From Pedobacter sp. PACM 27299 (GTDB lineage: Bacteria > Bacteroidota > Bacteroidia > Sphingobacteriales > Sphingobacteriaceae), in contig NZ_CP012996.1 of the NCBI RefSeq assembly GCF_001412655.1, positions 2,356,001-2,420,000 on the forward strand: 64,000 nt of DNA, given 5' to 3'. The notes below the pieces were generated by a model. The model was not told the origin of the DNA. It saw only the letters and a list, made by a program, of their open reading frames with translations, and made no database searches. The position numbers and the translations under genes are program-made. Positions 18,549-26,952 of the stretch are shown here, piece by piece. The first letter of the stretch is position 1. The number at the start of each line of letters is the position of its first letter.

Positions 18549-19352
18549 TTGAAAAATAAATTTATTTATTCCGAAGCCACTTTAAGTGACTTTGAGGATG
18601 CAATTGACGAATATGGCTGGGTCATCTATGAAGATGCTGTTAATGAGAAGATGATCAATACCATAATCAATGACCTGGAACCAGCCTATTTAACGAGAAG
18701 GGAAATTCAAGTTCAGAATGGTATTGAGACAAATATGGAAGGCACACTGCACCATCTGCTGGAGAAGGAGAACTTTAGTATGCCATTCTTGTCCCAGAAG
18801 TATTGCGATAGAGAAATGAGACATTTTCTGGATGGTAATTATATCGTAAATGGAATAAGTGGAGTGCTCAACTTTAAAAATTTTAAAGCCTATGTCCACA
18901 ATGTTCATCGGGACATCAGGAGCTTCACCGGAGATTTTAAAATTGCGATCCAAATGATTGTTTTACTAGATGATTATACCCTTGATAATGGTGCAACCTA
19001 TTTTCTTTCCGGATCTCATAAGAAAGATGTGAAGCCATACGAGGTGTTTTTCTATGAGCAGGCAGACAGGGCAGTGGCGAAGAAAGGAAGTATTATATTA
19101 TTTGATTCTAACATCTGGCATGCTGTGGGGCTGAATAATACTGATGGCCCCAGACGTGCATTGACCCTAACGTTTACCAGACCTTTTTTTAAACCCCAGT
19201 TTGATTTCCCCAGGTTTTTGGGATATGAGTATGGAGAAAGCTTAAATGACCATTTGAGGCAGGTCATTGGATACAATGCTCGTATCTCTGCCAATTTACA
19301 AGAATTCTATCAACCTCCGCATTTAAGAATGTATCAACCTGGTCAAGGCTGA
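18549..19352 (+). CDS. Phytanoyl-CoA dioxygenase (PhyH) family protein
   Basis: Fe(II)/2-oxoglutarate-dependent dioxygenase-like protein of 267 residues. The metal triad is visible as H-R-D in VHNVHRDIRSFTGDF and the distal histidine in DSNIWHAVGL, followed by the 2-oxoglutarate-binding arginine region GPRRALTLTF. The only upstream in-frame start is TTG at 18549; the nearby ATG at 18542 is in another frame and stops at once. It likely hydroxylates a sugar-linked or acyl substituent of the polymer, given its flanking acyltransferases. The substrate is not predictable. Confidence 0.8.
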   Translation: MKNKFIYSEATLSDFEDAIDEYGWVIYEDAVNEKMINTIINDLEPAYLTRREIQVQNGIETNMEGTLHHLLEKENFSMPFLSQKYCDREMRHFLDGNYIVNGISGVLNFKNFKAYVHNVHRDIRSFTGDFKIAIQMIVLLDDYTLDNGATYFLSGSHKKDVKPYEVFFYEQADRAVAKKGSIILFDSNIWHAVGLNNTDGPRRALTLTFTRPFFKPQFDFPRFLGYEYGESLNDHLRQVIGYNARISANLQEFYQPPHLRMYQPGQG

Positions 19353-19403
19353 TGCTGTTCCCCTTTAGCCTAAATGTATCATTCGTTGAATAAATAAAAT
19401 AAC

Positions 19404-19901
19404 ATGAATAATCCTGTCTATTTAAGGCCCTTAGAGATCGAGGATGCTAAAATCTCTTATCAATGGCGTAATGACCCAGAAATATGGGTATATACCGAGT
19501 TTAGCCCCGCTCAACCGGGAATAACGATGGAAAAAGAAACGGAATGGCTCCGTCTTAAACTAGAGAAATTAAATGATAAGCGCTTTGCCATTTGTTTAAA
19601 AGAAACAGATCAATATATTGGGAATATACAATTGATTGATTTAAAAGATGGCCAAGGCGAGTTTCATCTGTTTATTGGGGAGCGTCAATTTTGGGGGAAA
19701 GGTATAGGGAAAGCCGCTACTCAACTCATTCTTGAAACTGCATTTTCTGAGCTGAGCCTGGAAAGTGTTTTCCTATTTGTACATGAAGACAATGTCGCCG
19801 GTCTTTCAATTTATAAAAAAACGGGCTTTGTTCCTGTAAGCAAACACCAACAGCAACTGAAAATGCTGTTGACAAAACAGACATTCACTCCCTTTAGCTA
19901 A
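19404..19901 (+). CDS. GNAT N-acetyltransferase (RimJ/RimL type)
   Basis: Single-domain GNAT of 165 residues. It has the N-terminal block LRPLEIEDAKISYQWRNDPEIW, the acetyl-CoA-binding strand-loop FHLFIGERQFWGKGIGKAAT (motif A) and the C-terminal FLFVHEDNVAGLSIYKKTGF. In this context it could acetylate the 4-amino group of a UDP-4-amino-dideoxysugar made by the nearby dehydratase and DegT enzymes, as PseH-like and PglD-type enzymes do. That role is inference from neighbours. It stands between the PhyH gene and the second FemAB-like gene. Confidence 0.8.
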   Translation: MNNPVYLRPLEIEDAKISYQWRNDPEIWVYTEFSPAQPGITMEKETEWLRLKLEKLNDKRFAICLKETDQYIGNIQLIDLKDGQGEFHLFIGERQFWGKGIGKAATQLILETAFSELSLESVFLFVHEDNVAGLSIYKKTGFVPVSKHQQQLKMLLTKQTFTPFS

Positions 19902-19942
19902 TCGGCTGTCCTAATTATTTATTTTTTAATATCCATACGGCT

Positions 19943-21007
19943 ATGAGAAAATTAATCACCCTTCTCGAGAGAAAGGAATGGACTGCGTATGTCAATGCTG
20001 CTCTGGAGTACGATTTTTACCATACCTGGTTCTATCATTCTTTAGATCACACAGGCAATCCTTTTCTTTTTGTTTATGAAGAAGATCAGCACTACATCGC
20101 TTTCCCATTGCTTAAAAGAAATATATCTGATAGTTCATTTTCTGATCTGAGTTCAGTCTACGGCTATACCGGGCCAATATCCAATCAGAAATTCGAGGAT
20201 ATTGATGATTGCATGATCGATAATTTTAAAGTATCATTTTTAGATTTCCTGGATAAAGAGCAGAATGTGTGTGTGTTTTCAAGGCTTCACCCACTTTTTA
20301 ATCAATACTTGCTATTTGAGAAATTTGGAGGGGTTTATGAAAATGGGAAAACAGTGGCCATAGATTTAACCCTTTCTATAGAGGAACAACGAGGGAAATA
20401 TAGAAAAACCACACTGAAAAACATCAAAAAATGTAGGAAAGCTGGTTACTCAGTTAAACAAAGTAGAGACCAAAACGACATCACGCTATTCTATGATATG
20501 TACACCAGAAATATGGAAAGAGTGGAAGCGGCAGATTGTTACTTTTTTAGTAAATCGTATTTCAATTATCTGATTGATAATGATGATTTTGATTGTCGAT
20601 TGTTACTGGTGTATGCTAATGATGTCATTGTATGTGGGATGATTGTAACCTTCACACATGGCATTATTCAGGTACACCTGGTGGGAACAAAACCAGCATA
20701 TTTAAGGGAATCTCCTGCAAAATTTTTAATAGATGAAATTACCCTGATCGGTAGAAATGAAGGAATGAAATACCTGCACCTCGGAGGAGGAGTAGGCTTT
20801 AAAATGGATACTTTATTTAATTGGAAAGCGGGCTTTTCAGATCTTTTTCTGGAATATAAAAGCTGGCGTTATGTGTCCAATACTTCTGTTTATCATTCGC
20901 TGGTTAGTAAGCGAGAAATTGATGAGCGTATAAGTATTGATTTTTTTCCGCTCTATCGGGCGGTGTTAAATAGTTTAACATTTGGTTTTCTTCAACTGGT
21001 TATCTAA
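19943..21007 (+). CDS. FemAB/GNAT-like acyl- or aminoacyltransferase, copy 2
   Basis: Paralog of the gene at 17457, 354 residues, aligned end to end by shared blocks: YDFYHTW, FVYEE, LLKR, SSVYGYTGPISNQ, VFSRLHPLFNQ, NGKTVAIDLTLSIEEQRGKY, YLHLGGGVGFKMDTLFNWKAGFS and DFFPLYR. A pair of such enzymes in one locus suggests two different acylations, or sequential additions, as FemA and FemB do in cell-wall bridges. It is about 10 bases upstream of the dehydratase gene and probably co-transcribed with it. Confidence 0.75.
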   Translation: MRKLITLLERKEWTAYVNAALEYDFYHTWFYHSLDHTGNPFLFVYEEDQHYIAFPLLKRNISDSSFSDLSSVYGYTGPISNQKFEDIDDCMIDNFKVSFLDFLDKEQNVCVFSRLHPLFNQYLLFEKFGGVYENGKTVAIDLTLSIEEQRGKYRKTTLKNIKKCRKAGYSVKQSRDQNDITLFYDMYTRNMERVEAADCYFFSKSYFNYLIDNDDFDCRLLLVYANDVIVCGMIVTFTHGIIQVHLVGTKPAYLRESPAKFLIDEITLIGRNEGMKYLHLGGGVGFKMDTLFNWKAGFSDLFLEYKSWRYVSNTSVYHSLVSKREIDERISIDFFPLYRAVLNSLTFGFLQLVI

Positions 21008-21018
21008 ATCTTCATATT

Positions 21019-22965
21019 ATGAAAATGCTCCTGTTTCGTGACAAAATATATTCGCGTTGGCTGATCCTGTTTATTGATCAGATTATCGTTGTATGGACAT
21101 TATTTATGTCCTTCCTGTTACTTCACAAATTTGAATATGTAGAATTAGGTTATTCAAATTTTGTCATTTATACCTGTTTGTATAGCTTGATTTCAATTGC
21201 CGTATTTATGGTGATGCGGATTCATACTGGAATTATACGGTATTCTAATACGGAAGATATCATAAGAATATTTATGGCAGTGCTGTTCACCAGTATTATT
21301 TTTACCATTACCAGTAATGTCTTTTTTGTGCCGGATTTTAAACTTTCTTCAAAATGGTTTCCCGAAATACTGATTATAAATTTTTTCGTTTCTTCCTCTT
21401 TATTGATTATGCTCAGAGTGGCCGTGAAAAATTTGTTTTTTTATATGAAAACAATGGAGCCCAATGATAAAAAAGAGAATATACTAATTTATGGCTCTGG
21501 AAGAGATTCTATTCTAGTGAAAAAAGCATTGGAAGGAGGAAATACAAATGACTTAAATGTCTTTGCTTTTGTAGATGACAATGCCGATAAAATCAATAAA
21601 CATATTGAGCAGAAAAACGTTTACCATTCTAGGTCAATTGAAGCTTTACAGCATAAATTTAATATACAGAAGGTGCTTTTTGTTGGGGATGATTTGAATG
21701 TAAATGGGAAGAAAGTAACGATTGATAAATGTATTGAACTAGGCATAAAAGTAGTTACGGTTCCGCAATCTGATAAGTGGTTATATGGTAAACTCACGCC
21801 GAATCAAATTAAAGATTTAAAGATTGAGGATTTATTACATAGGGAGCCAATCGTCCTGACTAAAAATAATATCTTCAGGGAAATGCAAGGGAAACGCATC
21901 CTGATCACAGGTGCTGCAGGTTCTATAGGCTCCGAAATTGTGCGTCAGATCGTAGGTTTTAATCCAGAATTTGTGGTGTTATGTGACCAGGCTGAAACAC
22001 CTCTTCACGATTTACAATTAGAGATTGAGGATGATTTTAAAGGAGCAAAAACTCATGTTGTCATGGCGAACATTCAAAATAAATGTCGGATGAAATCAAT
22101 CTTTGAAGAGTATCAACCTCAAATTGTTTTCCATGCGGCAGCCTATAAACATGTTCCTATGATGGAAAACAACCCTTCTGAAGCTATTTTAACGAATGTA
22201 ATGGGGACTAAAAATATTGCAGATTTGGCCATAGCGTATGGCGTCGAAAAATTTGTGATGATCTCCACAGATAAAGCTGTACGGCCAACTAATATTATGG
22301 GCGCTTCCAAACGTCTTGCCGAAATGTACATTCAATCCCTTAACAATGAAAAAAACTTAAACATATCAAATGAGAAATCAATTACTCATCAAACAGAAAC
22401 GCAGACAAAATTTATTACCACCAGATTTGGCAATGTTCTGGGATCTAATGGCTCTGTGATTCCGAGATTTAAAGCACAGATCGCTCGGGGAGGGCCTGTA
22501 GCTGTAACGCATCCTGAAATCACCAGGTATTTTATGACGATTCCAGAATCCGTACAATTGGTGCTGGAAGCTGCATCGATGGGCAATGGAGGGGAGATCT
22601 ACATCTTTGATATGGGAGAACCCATTAAAATTGTGGACCTGGCTACCAACATGATTAAATTAGCCGGATTAATCCCGGACAAAGACATTAAAATAATATT
22701 TACAGGGCTAAGACCTGGAGAAAAACTATATGAAGAACTGCTGATGCTGGAAGAAGAAACCATTTCTACTTATCATCCAAAAATTAAAATTTCAAAAATT
22801 ATAAGCTATAGTATTTTCTATATTCAAAATGTAATTGAAGAGCTGCTGCTGCTTAATAATTCCAATAACGACTTAGCAATGGTTAAAAAAATGAAGGAAA
22901 TAATTCCAGATTTTAAGAGTAAAAATTCAAAATATGAAGACATAGATCATTATTTGGTTGGATGA
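21019..22965 (+). CDS. Membrane nucleotide-sugar 4,6-dehydratase (CapD/WbpM/PglF family)
   Basis: Protein of 648 residues, usual length for the long family members. Four transmembrane helices occupy roughly residues 12-135, followed by a CoA-binding-like Rossmann domain (ILIYGSGRDS) and a second, catalytic Rossmann domain with ITGAAGSIGSEIVRQI, HAAAYKHVPMMENNP and STDKAVRPTNIMGASKRLAE. The Met in NIMGASK replaces the usual YxxxK tyrosine, as in WbpM and PglF, which convert UDP-GlcNAc to the 4-keto-6-deoxy sugar. With two DegT aminotransferases nearby this points to a bacillosamine-like or related amino sugar. It is the last enzyme gene on the plus strand of the array. Confidence 0.9.
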   Translation: MKMLLFRDKIYSRWLILFIDQIIVVWTLFMSFLLLHKFEYVELGYSNFVIYTCLYSLISIAVFMVMRIHTGIIRYSNTEDIIRIFMAVLFTSIIFTITSNVFFVPDFKLSSKWFPEILIINFFVSSSLLIMLRVAVKNLFFYMKTMEPNDKKENILIYGSGRDSILVKKALEGGNTNDLNVFAFVDDNADKINKHIEQKNVYHSRSIEALQHKFNIQKVLFVGDDLNVNGKKVTIDKCIELGIKVVTVPQSDKWLYGKLTPNQIKDLKIEDLLHREPIVLTKNNIFREMQGKRILITGAAGSIGSEIVRQIVGFNPEFVVLCDQAETPLHDLQLEIEDDFKGAKTHVVMANIQNKCRMKSIFEEYQPQIVFHAAAYKHVPMMENNPSEAILTNVMGTKNIADLAIAYGVEKFVMISTDKAVRPTNIMGASKRLAEMYIQSLNNEKNLNISNEKSITHQTETQTKFITTRFGNVLGSNGSVIPRFKAQIARGGPVAVTHPEITRYFMTIPESVQLVLEAASMGNGGEIYIFDMGEPIKIVDLATNMIKLAGLIPDKDIKIIFTGLRPGEKLYEELLMLEEETISTYHPKIKISKIISYSIFYIQNVIEELLLLNNSNNDLAMVKKMKEIIPDFKSKNSKYEDIDHYLVG

Positions 22966-23075
22966 TCAATAGTTTTTATTTTTTTATAATTTTACTTGCT
23001 TTATTGTCATCTTTTTGTTATTTTTAGTATAGATCTCATCCCTCTAATTCTAGTTAACATTTTAAACTTATTTCT

Positions 23076-23465
23076 ATGAATTTAAATGTAGGTCAAGTAA
23101 TTGAACATGTTGTAAGAAAGGATCATATGGGGATCACTGAACTTTCTAGGAAATTACACGTTAGTAGACGAACCATATACAATTGGTTTGATCAGGAGTC
23201 TTTAAGTTTTGATGTTATTTGTAAAATTGGGAACGTCATTAATCATGACTTTTCTAAGGAATTTCCAGATGACTTTGCTCGTTTACAAGATGAAGCTAGA
23301 GAAAAGAAATTAGATCTGATGAGCAATGAAGAAAATGCTATGGCGAACTACTCAACCGCTGTAAATTATTGGATGAACAAATACATCAAACTACTCGAAA
23401 AATATAACGAGCTGTTAAGTCAGAGTTTTCCGAAGCAGTATAATGAAATAGGATCAGATAAGTAG
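23076..23465 (+). CDS. Small helix-turn-helix protein
   Basis: Protein of 129 residues. Residues about 15-45 (MGITELSRKLHVSRRTIYNWFDQE) form a clear helix-turn-helix of the Cro/XRE or resolvase type. The remaining helical part with EREKKLD-like heptads and LLEKYNELLSQ is a probable coiled coil for dimerisation. It lies at the end of the EPS array, 110 bases after the dehydratase, and is closed by a strong terminator. It could be a locus regulator; no operator can be assigned. Confidence 0.75.
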   Translation: MNLNVGQVIEHVVRKDHMGITELSRKLHVSRRTIYNWFDQESLSFDVICKIGNVINHDFSKEFPDDFARLQDEAREKKLDLMSNEENAMANYSTAVNYWMNKYIKLLEKYNELLSQSFPKQYNEIGSDK

Positions 23466-23520
23466 CTGCTCAAGCCCCAAAAAAGATTTTTCTGTAACCA
23501 CTAGCTTCAGCTAGAAATTG

Positions 23521-23554
23521 AAAAAGGTGTCCAATTGTTTTGGACACCTTTTTT
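23521..23554 (+). terminator. Terminator after the small HTH gene
   Basis: AAAAAGGTGTCCAA pairs perfectly with TTGGACACCTTTTT around a 5-base loop and continues into T residues. The A-run on the left makes it potentially bidirectional, fitting its location between convergent gene sets. Confidence 0.88.
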
Positions 23555-23611
23555 ATGTTTGGGCGATGAGCTAGGATAAGTCTGGGTATCAGTAAACGTT
23601 TATTTTCCGGC

Positions 23612-23646
23612 AAAAAAAAGGAGGTCTGACAGACCTCCTTTTTTAT
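23612..23646 (-). terminator. Terminator of the minus-strand aminotransferase operon
   Basis: AAAAGGAGGTCT pairs with AGACCTCCTTTT around GAC, with A-run and T-run on either side, so it reads as a strong terminator on both strands. It closes the minus-strand wza-wzc-upxY-DegT series 27 bases after the last stop codon. Confidence 0.88.
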
Positions 23647-23672
23647 AACAAACGAAGACAGTTATCAAAGAA

Positions 23673-24932
23673 TTAACTGCGGTATGATTTGATAAGTGAC
23701 AATTCCTGATGTTTGTTATGCAGCATTTGTGATTGAACAGATTTAATCACGGCATCGATAATGTAGTCTGTATCTTCATCGGTTAATGTAGGGTAGATAG
23801 GTAAGGAAATTTCACAGGCATATTGTTTATAGCTATTTGGATAATTCGCAATATTATATCCCGTTTTCTTAAAATAAGTTAACATTGGCATTGGGATGAA
23901 ATGAACGTTGACAATAACTCCAAAAGCCACGATATCTTCAATGATACGATCTCTTTGAGCCTCTGTGATATGTTTAAGGCGCATCGGGAAGATGTGATAG
24001 GAAGATTCCCTGGAGTAGTCTTTTAATGTTGGTGGAATAAACCACTCGTAATTACTTAAAATGCTGCAGTATTTTTCTGCTATTTTTCTACGCTCAGGCA
24101 ACAGCAAACGTTTGTATTGTTTGATTTGTGCTAAGCCTATCGCCGCACAGATATCAGGCATATTAATTTTTAATCCCTTATAGAGAATGTCATACTTCCA
24201 GTTGGCACCTTTCGATTTCGCATAAGCATCTTTGTTCTGGCCGTTTAATGAAAATATTTTGAGGAACTTATATTCTTCATTATGGTCGAAATTACCGGGC
24301 AAGTTTAAGCAGGCACAGCCTCCTTCAGCAGTGGTAATATTTTTTACAGCATGAAAAGAAAAGATAGTAACGTCGCTGCTTACCGCTGCGGAATGGCCCA
24401 TATAAGTAGAACCAATGGAATGTGCGGCGTCTGCAATCAGGAGGATTCTGCCAAGTTTTCGCTGTTCTTCTGAATTCGCTGTAAATAAGCTTCTGATCCT
24501 GGCGCTCCTGATTAATGATTTAATGGTGTTGTAATCACAGGGTAAACCAGCAATGTCGACCGCAATAATTGCCTTAGTCCTAGAGGTAATGGCCATTTTT
24601 ATGCGTTGAGGGTCTATGGTCAGGTCGTCAGCAATATCTACCATCACCGGTGTAGCGCCGCAATGTAAAACACATAGAGCGGTTGCACAATAAGAGTAGG
24701 CAGGTATAATGACTTCATCGCCTTCTTTTACACCGAACCATTTTAACATCATTACTGCACCAGAAGTCCAGGAGTTTACGCAGACGGCAGCTTTAGATCT
24801 GGTTAAGCGCATCACCTCCATCTCCAGTGCCATCACCTTTGGTCCGGAGGTAATCCAGCCAGACTTGAGTGTATCCATTACTTCATTAATTACATTTTGG
24901 TCAATAAACGGTGGTGAGAATGAAATGTTCAT
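23673..24932 (-). CDS. DegT/DnrJ/EryC1/StrS aminotransferase, copy 1
   Basis: PLP-dependent sugar aminotransferase of 419 residues. The PLP lysine lies in FHAVKNITTAEGG, the phosphate-binding region in VCVNSWTSGAVMML, and ADAAHSIGS is the conserved aspartate motif. The length and the N-terminal FIDQNVINEVMDTLKSGWITSGP are standard. It probably aminates the 4-keto-6-deoxy sugar made by the CapD/WbpM-type enzyme at 21019. A roughly 25-residue insert around IRSARIRSLFTANSEEQRKLG is larger than in most relatives. It is the last gene of the minus-strand operon, 88 bases after the other aminotransferase. Confidence 0.88.
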   Translation of the reverse strand: MNISFSPPFIDQNVINEVMDTLKSGWITSGPKVMALEMEVMRLTRSKAAVCVNSWTSGAVMMLKWFGVKEGDEVIIPAYSYCATALCVLHCGATPVMVDIADDLTIDPQRIKMAITSRTKAIIAVDIAGLPCDYNTIKSLIRSARIRSLFTANSEEQRKLGRILLIADAAHSIGSTYMGHSAAVSSDVTIFSFHAVKNITTAEGGCACLNLPGNFDHNEEYKFLKIFSLNGQNKDAYAKSKGANWKYDILYKGLKINMPDICAAIGLAQIKQYKRLLLPERRKIAEKYCSILSNYEWFIPPTLKDYSRESSYHIFPMRLKHITEAQRDRIIEDIVAFGVIVNVHFIPMPMLTYFKKTGYNIANYPNSYKQYACEISLPIYPTLTDEDTDYIIDAVIKSVQSQMLHNKHQELSLIKSYRS

Positions 24933-25020
24933 GATTTTAGGTTTAAGTTGATGAAAGCTTATGATTGGTTTGTTTAGTTTAATGAAAGGTTTAATAGAGG
25001 AGCAGAGCTACCCAATAGTA

Positions 25021-26190
25021 TCACTTGATCGCCCTTAAATCATTAATTTCTGTGGCGATTTTGTTGGTCACCTGTACGCCAAAATTATCTGTAGCAACTG
25101 GTACTGCATCGGCATAATTCTGAGTTCTTAAAATGACCCTGCAAATCATATCCAGGTCAGGAAGTGTTAAAGTATGATAAAGCGGCAGACAAACAATCCT
25201 GCGGGAAATATCCTCGCAAACAGGCATGGACACTGGATCCACATAGGGTAGGGTAGAGAGTGAGGGTGAAAAATACCTTCTGCAGTAGACTTTGGAAAGT
25301 TCGAGTTTTTCCATACACCGATGCCTTAATTGTTCCGTCTCAAATAATACCGGGAAATAGGCGTAATTATAGTCTTTAGCTTTATTTAACTTTGGAAAAC
25401 GACCTTTGATTTTCCCTAATTGCTGGTAATAATGAAGAGACAGGAGTTTTCTTCTTTCGAGGATCTCATCCACATACTTCAGATTACACAAGCCCATAGC
25501 CGCATGAAATTCGCAATTTTTGCCGTTTACGCCCAATCCTGCAAAAGTATCAGGACTGCTATGGCCAAAATTCCGGATGTACTGCATTTTATTCAGGAGT
25601 TCTGGATCACGCGTGAAAACAGCTCCTCCCTCGGTCGTATGGAATAGCTTGGTGGCATGGAAACTGGTCGCCGTGATGTCTCCATAATCAAATACAGACC
25701 TGTTTTTGTACTGCGTCCCAAAACAATGTGCTGCGTCATAAATCACCTTTAATCCATGTCGGTCTGCTATCGCCTGAATGGCATCAATGTCGCATGGATT
25801 GCCATAAACATGGGTGGCCAGAATGGCAGAAGTGCGAGGGGTAATCGCAGCCTCAATTTTAGTCGGATCTATGTTAAAAGTCTCACTGTCGATGTCTACA
25901 TAAACTGGCTTGCAGCCCTCCCAGACTATACTGCTGGTGGTGGCAACATAAGAGAAAGGGGTAGTGATAATCTCCCCCTTTAGCTCCAAGGCTCTAATGG
26001 CTAACTGCAAAGCAAAAGTGCCATTACAGACGAACAGCATGTGGTTTACATTCAGGTATTGTTTAAGTTTTAATTCAAGGTCATTTAGCAATGGTCCATT
26101 ATTGGTGAGCCATTGACGTTCCCAGATGCTGTCAATATATTCTTTAAATTCTTCTGCTTTTGGGAGAAATGGTTTAGTTACAGGAATCAT
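25021..26190 (-). CDS. DegT/DnrJ/EryC1/StrS aminotransferase, copy 2
   Basis: PLP-dependent sugar aminotransferase of 389 residues. PLP lysine in FHATKLFHTTEGG; aspartate motif YDAAHCFGT; N-terminus MIPVTKPFLPKAEEFKEYI. It is well diverged from copy 1, so the two likely act on different keto-sugars or at different positions; WecE-like and VioA-like members have similar form, but I cannot choose between them. About 110 bases separate it from upxY upstream on the minus strand, and it is expected to be under antitermination control if UpxY acts on its own transcript. Confidence 0.87.
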   Translation of the reverse strand: MIPVTKPFLPKAEEFKEYIDSIWERQWLTNNGPLLNDLELKLKQYLNVNHMLFVCNGTFALQLAIRALELKGEIITTPFSYVATTSSIVWEGCKPVYVDIDSETFNIDPTKIEAAITPRTSAILATHVYGNPCDIDAIQAIADRHGLKVIYDAAHCFGTQYKNRSVFDYGDITATSFHATKLFHTTEGGAVFTRDPELLNKMQYIRNFGHSSPDTFAGLGVNGKNCEFHAAMGLCNLKYVDEILERRKLLSLHYYQQLGKIKGRFPKLNKAKDYNYAYFPVLFETEQLRHRCMEKLELSKVYCRRYFSPSLSTLPYVDPVSMPVCEDISRRIVCLPLYHTLTLPDLDMICRVILRTQNYADAVPVATDNFGVQVTNKIATEINDLRAIK

Positions 26191-26301
26191 AAGATTAGTT
26201 TTAAAGGTGGAAATTTATTACATAGTGCAGCGGCCATTTAGGAGGATCATAAATGGACTGGAGCTTTCTTTGAAAAGAAGTATTTGGAGTATTTATCTAA
26301 C

Positions 26302-26835
26302 TTATATGGCTGTATTTAGCATGACATCAGCGATGGGAACACTACTCAGCACAGCACAGTTCAAATGGTCTAAAACCATCAGGACGTACTTGCCCTGGAC
26401 CTTAATCACGGTTCCTTCCTGATTGTAAAAGATGCCGTGTTTAATACGGATGCGGTCACCATGATTTATATCTTGTGAATTGATGATCTCACAAGCCACA
26501 TCTCTATTCATCAGTTCCTCAATTTTTTCAATCACACTATCCCTGATCACCGCAGGTTTCCCCATATAATATATGAAGTTTAAAACGCCTAGGGTTTGTC
26601 TTACTTTGTATGCTTCACGCTCATTTACCCAAACAAATACATAACCGCTAAACAAGGGTAAATCAACAATTTTCTTTCGGTCTGCCCATTGATTTGTGAC
26701 GCTGCGAATTGGACAGTAGGATTTAATGTCCTGCTGTTTTAATAACCGATCCACTTTTTTTTCCCATCTCGGACGGGTATAAACTACAAGCCAGTGCCTG
26801 CTCCAGTTGCTACTGGAACCAAATTGATTTTCCAT
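26302..26835 (-). CDS. upxY: UpxY-family transcription antiterminator (NusG paralog)
   Basis: Specialised NusG protein of about 177 residues. The N-terminal NGN domain reads HWLVVYTRPRWEKKVDRLL, CPIRSVTNQWADRKKIVDLP and LFSGYVFVWV, and the C-terminal KOW domain has GDRIRIKHGIFYNQEGTVIK. In Bacteroides fragilis the UpxY proteins prevent premature termination in the leaders of their capsule operons. ATG at 26835 is chosen; a TTG at 26862 would add nine residues that are not typical. It lies between wzc and the aminotransferases. A 20-mer nearly identical to one in the leader of the plus-strand array occurs 54 bases before its ATG, so this protein is the natural candidate to act on both. Confidence 0.87.
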   Translation of the reverse strand: MENQFGSSSNWSRHWLVVYTRPRWEKKVDRLLKQQDIKSYCPIRSVTNQWADRKKIVDLPLFSGYVFVWVNEREAYKVRQTLGVLNFIYYMGKPAVIRDSVIEKIEELMNRDVACEIINSQDINHGDRIRIKHGIFYNQEGTVIKVQGKYVLMVLDHLNCAVLSSVPIADVMLNTAI

Positions 26836-26889
26836 ATAGAGAATGTTTAATTGTGAAGGCAATAATTAGTATGGATATAAAAAGGGCAG

Positions 26890-26909
26890 AGCTTCGCTAC
26901 ATCACTTAC
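26890..26909 (-). promoter_or_regulatory. ops-like element, copy 2 (upxY leader)
   Basis: On the minus strand it reads GTAAGTGATGTAGCGAAGCT, 19 of 20 bases identical to copy 1 at 508-527. It lies in the 117-base gap between the wzc stop and the upxY ATG, in the sense orientation of transcription. TGCCCTT follows three bases further and TGCCCCT follows copy 1 at a slightly larger distance. A role as an antiterminator or pause element is inference. Confidence 0.5.
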
Positions 26910-26952
26910 ATGATTGTGGTGTGGAAACACTTAGATTAGGGGTAATTATGTA

